NCBI GenBank assembly: GCA_946482075.1
Contig: CAMLQG010000037.1
Location: 1 to 28,325 of the forward strand
Direction of reading: 5' to 3'
DNA from: an uncultured Erythrobacteraceae bacterium
GTDB taxonomy: Bacteria > Pseudomonadota > Alphaproteobacteria > Sphingomonadales > Sphingomonadaceae
Length of the DNA: 28,325 nt
In this document: in pieces, positions 7,752 through 15,412 of the stretch
Position numbering within the stretch: the stretch's first letter is position 1
Layout of the letters: each line of letters begins with the position of its first letter
Notes under the pieces: generated by a model
Database searches by the model: none
Seen by the model: only the letters and a program-made list of their open reading frames with translations
What the model was told of the DNA's origin: nothing
Translations under genes and position numbers: made by a program

Positions 7752-8498
7752 TTAGTCGCGATTGCCCATGAAGCTGAGCAGGAACTGGAACATGTTGATG
7801 AAGTCCAGATAGAGGCTCAGCGCGCCGAGAACGATCGCCTTGCCTGCGAATTCGGTGCCCGCGACATAGGCATACTGCTCCTTCAGGCGCTGCGTATCGT
7901 AGGCGGTGAGGCCCGCGAAGATCAGCACGCCGAGGAAGCTGATCGCCAGCTGCAGCGCGCTCGACTGCATGAACAGATTGACCAGCATCGCGATCAGCAA
8001 GCCGACCACACCCATGATCAGGAAGCTGCCGAAGCCCGACAGGTTCTTCTTGGTGGTGTAGCCGAACAGGCTGAGGCCCGCGAAAGCGCCCGCCGTGGCG
8101 AAGAAGGTCGCCGCGATCGACGAGTCCGTGTAGACGAGGAAGATCGTCGACAGTGACATGCCCATCAGCACGGCGAAGCCCCAGAACATCGCCTGGAGCG
8201 TACCCGTGCTGAACTTGTTCTGGCCGAAGCTCATCGCGAAGACGATGGCGAGCGGCGACAGCGCGACCAGCCACATCAGCGGGCCATGGGCCACAGCCTG
8301 GGCATAGCCGAGGCGATCCATCAGCATCGCGACGATGCCCGAGAGCAGCACACCCGATGCCATGTAGTTGTAGATGCCAAGCATGTGCCGGCGAAGGCCC
8401 ATGTCGTATTGGCCGGCGCGGCCAGCGAGGGTTCCGTCAAGGCTCGGAGACGCGCCGAAGCCCGTCTGCGAGGGCCGGGGGTCGTTCCAGTTTGCCAT
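7752..8498 (-). CDS. BAX inhibitor-1/YccA family integral membrane protein
   Basis: A seven-segment membrane protein of the BI-1/TMBIM (UPF0005) superfamily; bacterial members (YccA, YbhL) act in membrane protein quality control or ion leak. The 248 residues show a short hydrophilic N-terminus, then hydrophobic segments from NYMASGVLLSGIVAML to LSLYLDFINMFQFLLSFMG. The family signature near the end is present: FAGLTAYDTQRLKE, and LYLDFINMFQFLL with the conserved acidic residue. I chose the ATG at 8498 because relatives begin MANWNDP. An in-frame ATG at 8516 with GGAAGG upstream would add MEFWTK and cannot be excluded. The gene has its own candidate promoter and terminator and is probably expressed alone. 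Confidence 0.9.
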   Translation of the reverse strand: MANWNDPRPSQTGFGASPSLDGTLAGRAGQYDMGLRRHMLGIYNYMASGVLLSGIVAMLMDRLGYAQAVAHGPLMWLVALSPLAIVFAMSFGQNKFSTGTLQAMFWGFAVLMGMSLSTIFLVYTDSSIAATFFATAGAFAGLSLFGYTTKKNLSGFGSFLIMGVVGLLIAMLVNLFMQSSALQLAISFLGVLIFAGLTAYDTQRLKEQYAYVAGTEFAGKAIVLGALSLYLDFINMFQFLLSFMGNRD

Positions 8499-8552
8499 TT
8501 TAGTCCAAAACTCCATTGCCGGCCTTCCGACATTGGCGGCCGATCAATGCGA

Positions 8553-8581
8553 AATATCGCTGGTGTGCTCCGTTTTTTCAA
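8553..8581 (-). promoter_or_regulatory. Candidate sigma-70-type promoter of the BAX-inhibitor-1 gene
   Basis: On the minus strand TTGAAA (8581-8576) and GATATT (8558-8553) are separated by exactly 17 bases, 54 bases or more upstream of the chosen start. Five of six -35 positions and four of six -10 positions match the general housekeeping consensus. Confidence 0.5.
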
Positions 8582-8602
8582 GAAAAAGCGGCGAAAAATC
8601 GC

Positions 8603-8623
8603 GTTTCAGAAACATTCTGAAAC
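8603..8623. promoter_or_regulatory. Perfect 9+3+9 palindrome upstream of the BAX-inhibitor-1 promoter
   Basis: GTTTCAGAA and TTCTGAAAC flank ACA with no mismatch. The site lies 21 bases upstream of the candidate -35 element. The size and AT-rich symmetry suit a dimeric regulator operator. An RNA hairpin ending the proC transcript is an alternative, since a TTTTT run occurs several bases further on, but the spacing is poor for a terminator. Confidence 0.5.
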
Positions 8624-8640
8624 AATTGGGCAGCGATGTC

Positions 8641-8719
8641 GTCATCCCAGCGAAGGCTGGGATCGTTCTCGGCCAAGTGACGAATTGCGTAGAGCGATCC
8701 CAGCCTTCGCTGGGATGAC
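8641..8719. repeat. REP-like inverted doublet downstream of proC
   Basis: GTCATCCCAGCGAAGGCTGG opens the element and CCAGCCTTCGCTGGGATGAC closes it. Each half is itself a palindrome (ATCCCAGC GAAG GCTGGGAT), so the pair forms two small hairpins or one long one. This arrangement is typical of bacterial REP/BIME elements. It begins 9 bases after the proC stop and may stabilise or end that transcript. Confidence 0.75.
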
Positions 8720-8728
8720 GCAAAATTC

Positions 8729-9535
8729 TCAATCCTTCCGCGCCGCCGCGGCCAATTCCGCCCCCTGGTCACGGGCGGCACGCAGGGTCGCTTCGACCAG
8801 ACGGGCAAGCGCATGGTCCCGATCGAGCGCATTCAGCCCGGCTTGGGTGGTCCCCCCGGGGCTCGCCACCTTGCGGGCGAGTTCACCGGGGCTATCCGCC
8901 GATGCAACTGCCAGCGCCGCGGCACCCTCAACCGTCGAAAGGGCAAGCCGCCCGGCCTGGTCCGCATCCATCCCCAGCGCCGCAGCACCCTGCGCCAGTG
9001 CATCGATGAAGCGATAGACGAAAGCCGGTCCCGATCCGGCCAGCGCGGTGACAAGGTCCATCAGGTCCTCGTCCACCCATTCGACTTGGCCGAGCGGGGC
9101 CAGCAGGGCGTCCAACGTGTCCTTACGATCAGCGGACAAGTCCGGTCCCACCAGCGCCAGCGGCGATTTGCCGAGCGCGGCAGCGAGATTAGGCATCAGC
9201 CGCACATGCGATGCGGCGCGAGGAAAGCGTTCGGCCAATGTGGCGAGTTCCACCCCGGCAAGGATCGAAAGCAGCACCGTACCCGGCCCGACCAGCTTCT
9301 CGATAACAGGCGCGGCATCGGCCAGCATTTGCGGCTTTACGCCCAGCAGCACCAGATCGGGCTCGAGGCCCTTCTCCGGTTCGCGCAGCAGGCGGACCCC
9401 GGCTGGCGCCTGAGCAAGCATCGGATCGATGATCGTGAGGCGTTCCGGCGCGACCCCGCCCGCGAGCCAGCCCGCCAGCATCGCGCCGCCCATATTGCCG
9501 CAGCCGACGATCACGATATCCTTCAGTTCCGCCAT
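8729..9535 (-). CDS. proC: Pyrroline-5-carboxylate reductase
   Basis: Reduces 1-pyrroline-5-carboxylate to proline with NAD(P)H, the last step of proline synthesis, in the cytoplasm. The 268 residues (E. coli 269) start with a Rossmann fold (IVIVGCGNMGGAMLAGWL). LGVKPQML (cofactor site), RLMPNLAAALGKSPLAL and the C-terminal family signature VASPGGTTQAGLNALD follow. Start ATG at 9535. The YbjN-domain gene ends 9 bases upstream, so the two are very likely one transcript. Confidence 0.97.
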   Translation of the reverse strand: MAELKDIVIVGCGNMGGAMLAGWLAGGVAPERLTIIDPMLAQAPAGVRLLREPEKGLEPDLVLLGVKPQMLADAAPVIEKLVGPGTVLLSILAGVELATLAERFPRAASHVRLMPNLAAALGKSPLALVGPDLSADRKDTLDALLAPLGQVEWVDEDLMDLVTALAGSGPAFVYRFIDALAQGAAALGMDADQAGRLALSTVEGAAALAVASADSPGELARKVASPGGTTQAGLNALDRDHALARLVEATLRAARDQGAELAAAARKD

Positions 9536-9544
9536 TGCGCGGCC

Positions 9545-10051
9545 TTACGCTTCGCCCGCCGCGTCCACCAGCGCGCTTTCCAGCGCTTCGGTCGGGCTCT
9601 TGTCTCCCCACAGGATGAACTGGAAGGCGGGATAGAAGCGATCGCATTCATGGATCGCGGCTTCCACCACCGCTTGCGCCTGCGACAGGCTCAGCAACCC
9701 GTCATCGCCCAGCATCAGCCCGTGACGATAGAGGAGGACATTCCCGCTCGACCAGATGTCGAAATGACCGAGCCAGAGCTGTTCGTTGATGAGCGCGAGC
9801 ACTTCGAACATCGCTGCGCGCTTGTTTTCCGGCACGCGCACATCAGGCAGGCAGAGGAGCTGGAGCACATTGTCTTCCGAACGCCAGATGCCGCGCAGCT
9901 GGTAATTCGCCCAACTGCCCTGAATCTCGCCGGAAATCTCGTCGTCATTGATGAATTCGAAAGGCCAGCCGCGCGCCTCGAACAACAGGGAGAGCATGTC
10001 GACAGGCGCGGCGTCGTCGTCTCTTTCGATGTCGTGCCCGCTCACTCTCAT
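9545..10051 (-). CDS. YbjN domain-containing protein
   Basis: A 168-residue protein of the YbjN family. Members have a fold like type III secretion chaperones, and their molecular role is not settled; E. coli YbjN affects motility and stress phenotypes. Visible features are the N-terminal PVDMLSLLFEARGWPFEF, GSWANYQLRGIWRSEDNVLQLLCL, and a long helix (NKRAAMFEVLALINEQLWLGHF) followed by SGNVLLYRHGL. I prefer the ATG at 10051: it has AGGA seven bases upstream and begins just before the domain. The frame continues upstream to 10183, but that extension is arginine- and cysteine-rich and unlike the family. It precedes proC by 9 bases. Localisation is cytoplasmic, as no signal is seen. Confidence 0.85.
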   Translation of the reverse strand: MRVSGHDIERDDDAAPVDMLSLLFEARGWPFEFINDDEISGEIQGSWANYQLRGIWRSEDNVLQLLCLPDVRVPENKRAAMFEVLALINEQLWLGHFDIWSSGNVLLYRHGLMLGDDGLLSLSQAQAVVEAAIHECDRFYPAFQFILWGDKSPTEALESALVDAAGEA

Positions 10052-10198
10052 GCTGTCATCCTGTTGGCTACGCCCGGCAGGGTGATTGCGCCCACGAGGG
10101 GAGAAGCTGCAATGGAGGGTAAACGCCGCGTTGGGCAAAACTCGACAAGGCTGTTCAAAAGCTGTGCAAAAGGCTTGGAACATTCCATCGCCGCTATC

Positions 10199-12340
10199 TT
10201 ACCGCGATACGGGCAGAATTTCCACCTCTTGTCCCTCGACGCTGGTGAAGGCGAAGGAGTCGTACTTTGCCGCTTTCAGCTTCTTGAGGAAATCCTTCGC
10301 CGCAGCGTCGTTGGGGAACGGCCCCGTCAGCAGGCGGTTCGTCTGGTTCCAGTCCGCGACGTAGGGCTTGCGGCCTTTGAACAGCGCCGCGTCGTCCTTG
10401 TTCATCTTCCGCCAGGTGAACGCCAGCGCCGCCTTGTCCCGCCCGGTACCGACCTGGACCCAGATACGGCTCGGATTGGCCTTCTTCGCCTTCTCCTGGG
10501 CCGCCTTTTCCTTTGCAGCCTTTTCCTTGGCAAGCTTCTCTTTAGCGAGCTTATCCTTGGCTGCCTTGTCGGCCGCCTCCGCCTTGGGATCGGGCTTCGG
10601 GGCGGGCGGCGCTTCGCGCGTGACCTTGATCTTGGTGAGATCGACCGCGCCGGGCAGCACCATCACTGGCGGCGTGGTGACCGCGAAGCCCGCAAAGGCG
10701 TCCGCGACACTGGAGAACTTCTGATCCGGTGCAGCTGCGACGGCCGCCGGTTGCGGCGCGGGGGCCGGAGAATAGATCGCCTCGGCGACCGGCTCGCTCG
10801 TCGATGGAGTTGCAGGTGCGGAGGCCGGCGTGAGCGAAGCGGAAATCGGCGCAGCAGTTCCGGCGGCTTCCCCCGCAACACCCGCTGCCGCCGGCGCGGT
10901 CGAGGACGCGACAGGGCTGTCCGGCGCAGTACGCAGATCGAAACGGGTCGATGCAATAGCGGACGGCGCGGGCGCGGGCGTCACGGGGGCCGGGGTCGAA
11001 ACAGGGATCAGGCTCGCAGTAGGACGTAGAGGCGGGGCCGATGCCGTCTGCGCCGCGACCTGCCCGGAAACCGGCGGAGGAGCAACAGCGGAAGACGGAG
11101 ACGAAGATGGCGCAGCGGAGGGCAAGACTGCCTGCGTACGGGGCGTGAGAGATGCAGATGCCGCCGGCTGGCTCGCCGGCGCAGTCACGGCCGACGAAAA
11201 GCCCGGACGGGGCGCTACCGGCGCGAGTTCCTGCGTTGTGCGGGCAGGTGCTGTGGGCGTCGTTCTCGCCGGTATCGCTGCGGTGGGGGCCTGTAGCGCC
11301 GCACGTGTCATGGCCGCTGCCGTCGTCCGGGCGGTGCTGCGCGACGGCTGGGTCGCCACCGCAAGCTGTTCACCCCCACGTACCGTTTTGCGATCCTCCC
11401 GCCCGCCCTTCTCTGCCTTGGCGGGAACCGCGGCCTTGCCTTTCACGCCAAGCGGTTCCCCCGCCGGGATCAGGCCGGCATCTGCCGTGCGGACCGGCTG
11501 GGCAGCGGATTTGGATGCGCCGCCATAACGCGCGACGCGCGGATCGTCGGAACCGATATTCTTTTCCGCCGGGAAATGCCCGAAACTGGCCGCCGCGATC
11601 TGCTGAGCGGGTGTGAGGCGCGGCAATTGCTTGAGATAGGGCTTGAAGCGCTTTGCCATCTCCTTGGGCATGATCGCATCCACGATGTCGCTCGCTTCCC
11701 TCGCATCGCCAAGGATCGCAAGACCGAAGGCACGCGTGCGGAATGCGGCCATGTCCGTCTTCTTCAGGAGCGGCAGCAGCACGTCTTCCATTTCGTTGCG
11801 CTTGCCGCTCACCGCGAGGCTCAGCGCCAGGCGGCGGCTGATCTCGTCGTTCGGACCGGCAGCGAGAGCCTGGCGATAGAAAGCTTGCGCGCCATTGGGA
11901 TCGCCGACGAGATCGGCGGCCAGCCCGCGATCCGCCGCGAGCGAGGCGGGCGTGGCGCCCAGGCGCAGGGCTTCCTCGAACAGGAGCATCGCGTCATAGG
12001 GATTCTCGCTGCGCACGAAGGCCGTGCCCAGGCCTGCCTTGGCGCGCGCATTCTGCGGCGCGATCTCGGATGCGCGGCTGAAGAATCCGATCGCGGCATC
12101 GGCGTCGTTCAACGCCAGCGCGGCATAGCCCGCATCGATCAGAGCTTGGACGTTGCGTGGATCAGCCGCGAGGCGCCGAAGCGCGGAATCGAGCGCACCC
12201 ACGGCCGGCGAAGGCAGCGGCTGCACCACCGCCTGCGCGAAAGCCGGGATCGGAGCAATCACGCTAAGCGCGCCCAATGCGGCAACCGCAGACGCGCGGC
12301 ACGCGATCGCGCCCAGGAAAGAGATTTTCAGCCTGTCCAT
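10199..12340 (-). CDS. Exported TPR and SPOR domain protein, probable cell-division/peptidoglycan-binding factor
   Basis: A 713-residue modular protein. From the ATG at 12340 it starts with a Sec signal (MDRLKISFLG, then a hydrophobic stretch, cleavage likely after AFA at 35). About 45-210 is a helical tetratricopeptide-like region (ALIDAGYAALALNDADAAIGF, ARAKAGLGTAFV, LAADLVGDPNGAQAFYRQAL). A 350-residue low-complexity stretch of Pro, Ala, Thr and Ser follows, then a charged Lys/Ala helix (repeated AKEK). The C-terminal 80 residues form a SPOR domain (RIWVQVGTGRDKAAL, LLTGPFPNDAAAKDFLKKLK). SPOR domains bind denuded septal glycan, so the protein likely works at the division site. It follows ftsZ by 77 bases on the same strand. 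An upstream ATG at 12382 is less likely. Confidence 0.88.
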   Translation of the reverse strand: MDRLKISFLGAIACRASAVAALGALSVIAPIPAFAQAVVQPLPSPAVGALDSALRRLAADPRNVQALIDAGYAALALNDADAAIGFFSRASEIAPQNARAKAGLGTAFVRSENPYDAMLLFEEALRLGATPASLAADRGLAADLVGDPNGAQAFYRQALAAGPNDEISRRLALSLAVSGKRNEMEDVLLPLLKKTDMAAFRTRAFGLAILGDAREASDIVDAIMPKEMAKRFKPYLKQLPRLTPAQQIAAASFGHFPAEKNIGSDDPRVARYGGASKSAAQPVRTADAGLIPAGEPLGVKGKAAVPAKAEKGGREDRKTVRGGEQLAVATQPSRSTARTTAAAMTRAALQAPTAAIPARTTPTAPARTTQELAPVAPRPGFSSAVTAPASQPAASASLTPRTQAVLPSAAPSSSPSSAVAPPPVSGQVAAQTASAPPLRPTASLIPVSTPAPVTPAPAPSAIASTRFDLRTAPDSPVASSTAPAAAGVAGEAAGTAAPISASLTPASAPATPSTSEPVAEAIYSPAPAPQPAAVAAAPDQKFSSVADAFAGFAVTTPPVMVLPGAVDLTKIKVTREAPPAPKPDPKAEAADKAAKDKLAKEKLAKEKAAKEKAAQEKAKKANPSRIWVQVGTGRDKAALAFTWRKMNKDDAALFKGRKPYVADWNQTNRLLTGPFPNDAAAKDFLKKLKAAKYDSFAFTSVEGQEVEILPVSR

Positions 12341-12353
12341 GTCACCACAACTT

Positions 12354-12372
12354 CCGGCCAAAACCCGGCCGG
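12354..12372 (-). other. Small hairpin touching the ribosome-binding site of the SPOR gene
   Basis: CCGGCC and GGCCGG pair perfectly around a seven-base loop. On the minus strand the second arm ends in the GG of the GGAAG ribosome-binding sequence 10 bases before the ATG. It could dampen translation. No T run is present, so it is not a convincing ftsZ terminator. Confidence 0.3.
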
Positions 12373-12417
12373 GGCCGAGCATATGCCGGAAATTGCCTGA
12401 ACCGAAGGCGAATGCGT

Positions 12418-13989
12418 CTACTGGTTGTTCTGCCGGCCGAGGAAACGCGGAATGCTTAGCGAGGAACCGTCATCCTCTTCCTCGTCATCGTCATCCGCCA
12501 CGGTGTTGGGGGTTCCGCGCGAGAGATTGGCCATCCGTTCGAACAGCGTGCTGCCCAGCCCTTTGCCTTCGGAAGCCGCGCCTTCGCTCGCCGAGACCAG
12601 CGGGCGCTTGCGGCCCAGCAGGCTGGCCGGCACAACCGGCTCGTCCTGTTCGACCAGGCGATCGGCTTCACGAAACAGTTCGTCACCGCGCTGAGAGGCG
12701 GGCGCGGGCTCCGCACCGCCGGGTTCGCTCACTTCGAAGGTAAGTTCGAACGGCTCTTGTCCGGCTTCGGCGACAGGTTCTTCCTCGGCGATCTGGGGAG
12801 CGCCGAACGGCGCGTCATCGGCCGGTTCGGGCATGCCGCCGCCGAAGGACGGCGGATCGAACGGCTTCGTCTCTTCCGGCTCGGGCGCGGACAGGGCGGC
12901 AGCGCGATCCTCGGCGATTTCCGCTTCGGACGGCAGCGGCAGCACCGGGCGCTTGGGCGCGCGAGCCGCACCCAGGCTCAGCGGGCGCGCTTCCGCGTCG
13001 GGACGGGAAGCGATCGCCGAGCCATCCTGGTCGATGCCGGTCGCGACGACCGAAACGCGGATCTTGCCCTGCAGATCGGGATTGAACGCCGATCCCCAGA
13101 TGATGTTCGCATCGGGATCGACCAGTTCGCGGATATGGTTGGCCGCTTCATCGACTTCGAGGAGCTTCATGTCCTCGCCGCCGATGATCGAGATGATCAC
13201 GCCCTTTGCGCCCTGCATCGACACACCGTCGAGCAACGGATTCGCGATGGCATGTTCCGCCGCCTGGAGCGCTCGATTTTCACCCTCGCCTTCGCCGGTG
13301 CCCATCATCGCCTTGCCCATCTCGCCCATCACCGAACGCACGTCGGCGAAATCGAGATTGATCAGGCCCGGCATCACCATCAGGTCGGTGATCGATCGCA
13401 CGCCCTGCTGCAGCACTTCATCGGCCAGTGCGAAGGCTTCCTTGAACGTGGTTTCCGCCTTGGCGACCAGGAACAGGTTCTGGTTCGGGATGACGATCAG
13501 CGTGTCGACATGCTTCTGCAGCTCTTCGATGCCCGCATCGGCCGAGCGCATGCGGCGCGTGCCTTCGAACAGGAAGGGCTTGGTCACCACGCCCACCGTC
13601 AGCACGCCCTTGCGGCGCGCCACTTCCGCGATCACCGGCGCTGCGCCGGTGCCCGTGCCGCCGCCCATGCCGGCCGCGATGAAGCACATGTTGACGCCTT
13701 CCAGCGCGCGTTCGAGCTCTGCCACGGTCTCTTCCGCCGCCGCCCGGCCCACTTCCGGCCGCGAGCCCGCGCCCAGGCCCTGGGTGATGTCCGGGCCCAG
13801 CTGGATACGATGTTCCGCGATCGAGTTGTTGAGCGCCTGCGCATCGGTGTTGGCGACGATGAAATCGACGCCTTCGATCTCCGCCGAGATCATGTTGGCG
13901 ATGGCGTTGCCTCCGGCGCCGCCCACACCGATCACCGTGATACGGGGGCGAAGCTCTTCAACGGATGGCGGGCCGATATTGATGCTCAT
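12418..13989 (-). CDS. ftsZ: Cell division protein FtsZ
   Basis: Tubulin-like GTPase that polymerises into the Z ring and recruits the division machinery. The GTPase domain (about 12-320) carries [17 protein letters not shown] and the tubulin signature [10 protein letters not shown] (109-118), plus the T7-loop region [12 protein letters not shown] long acidic, proline-rich linker (about 325-505) brings the length to 523 residues, like other alphaproteobacterial FtsZ and longer than E. coli (383). The last residues, [13 protein letters not shown], are the conserved C-terminal peptide that binds FtsA and other anchors. The start is fixed by a strong GGAGG seven bases upstream. It is separated from ftsA by 133 bases and so may have its own promoter. 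Confidence 0.98.
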   Translation of the reverse strand: MSINIGPPSVEELRPRITVIGVGGAGGNAIANMISAEIEGVDFIVANTDAQALNNSIAEHRIQLGPDITQGLGAGSRPEVGRAAAEETVAELERALEGVNMCFIAAGMGGGTGTGAAPVIAEVARRKGVLTVGVVTKPFLFEGTRRMRSADAGIEELQKHVDTLIVIPNQNLFLVAKAETTFKEAFALADEVLQQGVRSITDLMVMPGLINLDFADVRSVMGEMGKAMMGTGEGEGENRALQAAEHAIANPLLDGVSMQGAKGVIISIIGGEDMKLLEVDEAANHIRELVDPDANIIWGSAFNPDLQGKIRVSVVATGIDQDGSAIASRPDAEARPLSLGAARAPKRPVLPLPSEAEIAEDRAAALSAPEPEETKPFDPPSFGGGMPEPADDAPFGAPQIAEEEPVAEAGQEPFELTFEVSEPGGAEPAPASQRGDELFREADRLVEQDEPVVPASLLGRKRPLVSASEGAASEGKGLGSTLFERMANLSRGTPNTVADDDDEEEDDGSSLSIPRFLGRQNNQ

Positions 13990-13996
13990 TGTGATC

Positions 13997-14001
13997 CCTC
14001 C
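13997..14001 (-). promoter_or_regulatory. Strong ribosome-binding site of ftsZ
   Basis: GGAGG on the minus strand, seven bases before the ATG at 13989. It is the clearest Shine-Dalgarno in the cluster, in keeping with the high FtsZ level needed relative to FtsA and FtsQ. Confidence 0.8.
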
Positions 14002-14048
14002 AGGGGTCGTGACTTAGGTCGATCCAAATTTGACACACCCTGCCACAA

Positions 14049-14077
14049 AGCGAATCGCGGGTGCAGGGCACGGTCAA
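14049..14077 (-). promoter_or_regulatory. Possible ftsZ promoter with an overlapping GANTC methylation site
   Basis: TTGACC (14077-14072) and the weak TTCGCT (14054-14049) are 17 bases apart, about 60 bases upstream of ftsZ. A GANTC site (14052-14056) overlaps the proposed -10. In Caulobacter, CcrM methylation of GANTC at the ftsZ promoter promotes transcription. The same arrangement is inferred here, not shown. Confidence 0.35.
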
Positions 14078-14122
14078 GCTTTTCCACAAGCCGATGCGCC
14101 GGCACGATAAAGCGGGCGGACA

Positions 14123-15412
14123 TCAGAAATAATCTTTCACGGCACGAACCACGCGCCGCGCCAGACCCAGTCCGCTATACCGCACCGTCGCCTGATAGGC
14201 CGGGCCAACCGACCGGATATCGATCGGATCTTCCGCAGCGTACAACACCAGACCCGCCAACGTCGAGAAACCCGGAACCGCATGAGCCTCCGGCAGGCCG
14301 CGCAGGGAGGGCGGTTTACCGATACGGACGGGTCTTCCGAGCGCTCCTTGCGCATAATCGGCAATCCCGACCAATTCCGAACCGCCGCCTGTCAGCACCA
14401 CCTGCTGCGCGCGCTGGCCGGTGAAGCCCATGGTCTTGAGCGCCTTGCCCACTTCGCCCATCAGCGCATCGAGCTGCGTGGTGATGATCGAGACGAGTTG
14501 CGCGCGCGGAATGCGGTTGCGGTCATCCGCATGGCGCGCGACCGGCCCCGCGCCATCATCGCCCGGTCCGTTGACCGGGATCATCTCGCGATGATCGGTC
14601 GGGCTGGCGATGGCGGAACCCGCGACGCATTTGAGCCGCTCGGCCTGGAAACGGCGGATGCCGAAGGCGGACGCGATCGCGTCGGTCACATCGGCGGAAC
14701 CCATGGGGATCGCAGTCAGCCCCACCAGCATGCCGGCGGCATGGACGGAGACATTGGTCACTTCGGCGCCCAGTTCGATCAGTGCCACGCCCAGTTCGCG
14801 CTCTTCCGGCGAAAGGCAGGCATAGCTCGCGGCATGCGGGGAAGCGACCACCGCTTCCACGTCCAGATGCGCGTTCTGCACCGCTTCGGTGATGTTCCGG
14901 ATCGGCGCGCCATCGGCCATCATCACATGGATATCGACGCCCAGCCGTTCGGCATGGAGCCCCTTGGGATTGGGCACGCCATGCGCGCCGTCCAGCGTGT
15001 AATGGGCGGGCTGCGCATGCAGCACCATGCGCCCGTCCGGCTGGATGGAATCGCGCGCCGCCACCAGCAGTTGCTGCACGTCGTCCTCTTCGATCCGGCG
15101 GCCGCCGATATCGATCTCCACCTGCGCGATCCGGCTGGCGAGGCCTGCGCCGGAACAGCCGATCCACACGCTCGACACACTCGTCCCGGCAAGCTTTTCC
15201 GCCTTCTCGATCGCATCGCGCACGGCATAGGTCGCGGCAGCCATGTCGGTGACGTAGCCGCGCTTGATCCCTTGGGCGGCGCGGTGGCCGGAACCGAGCA
15301 CGATCATCTCGCCGGTTTCGGAGATGCCCGCGATCATCGCGGAGATACGGAAGGAGCCGATATTGATGGCACCCACCACTTTCGCAATCCGAGGCGCGCC
15401 GGGGCCGGCCAT
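14123..15412 (-). CDS. ftsA: Cell division protein FtsA
   Basis: Actin-like ATPase that ties FtsZ filaments to the inner membrane and passes the signal to later division proteins. The 429-residue chain starts with MAGPGAPRIAKVVGAINIGS (ATP-binding phosphate-1 region). SSVWIGCSGAGLASRI and the FtsA-specific 1C subdomain follow, then LGVALIELGAEVTNVSVH (phosphate 2), VVLTGGGSELVGI (adenosine site) and a C-terminal amphipathic helix GLARRVVRAVKDYF for membrane binding. The start codon at 15412 overlaps the ftsQ stop by one base (TGATG). The frame is open to an ATG at 15652, but that part reads through ftsQ and is not FtsA-like. Confidence 0.97.
   Translation of the reverse strand: MAGPGAPRIAKVVGAINIGSFRISAMIAGISETGEMIVLGSGHRAAQGIKRGYVTDMAAATYAVRDAIEKAEKLAGTSVSSVWIGCSGAGLASRIAQVEIDIGGRRIEEDDVQQLLVAARDSIQPDGRMVLHAQPAHYTLDGAHGVPNPKGLHAERLGVDIHVMMADGAPIRNITEAVQNAHLDVEAVVASPHAASYACLSPEERELGVALIELGAEVTNVSVHAAGMLVGLTAIPMGSADVTDAIASAFGIRRFQAERLKCVAGSAIASPTDHREMIPVNGPGDDGAGPVARHADDRNRIPRAQLVSIITTQLDALMGEVGKALKTMGFTGQRAQQVVLTGGGSELVGIADYAQGALGRPVRIGKPPSLRGLPEAHAVPGFSTLAGLVLYAAEDPIDIRSVGPAYQATVRYSGLGLARRVVRAVKDYF

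Noticed and set aside
8813..11029. A 738-codon open frame on the plus strand, opposite proC, the YbjN gene and the SPOR gene
   Set aside because: It spans several well-supported minus-strand genes, is rich in Arg, His, Gln and Gly, and has no recognisable domain. It is a side effect of high GC and third-position bias.
12757..14424. A 555-codon plus-strand frame opposite ftsZ and ftsA
   Set aside because: Antisense to two certain genes; composition is the usual reverse-frame His/Arg/Asp pattern with no motif.
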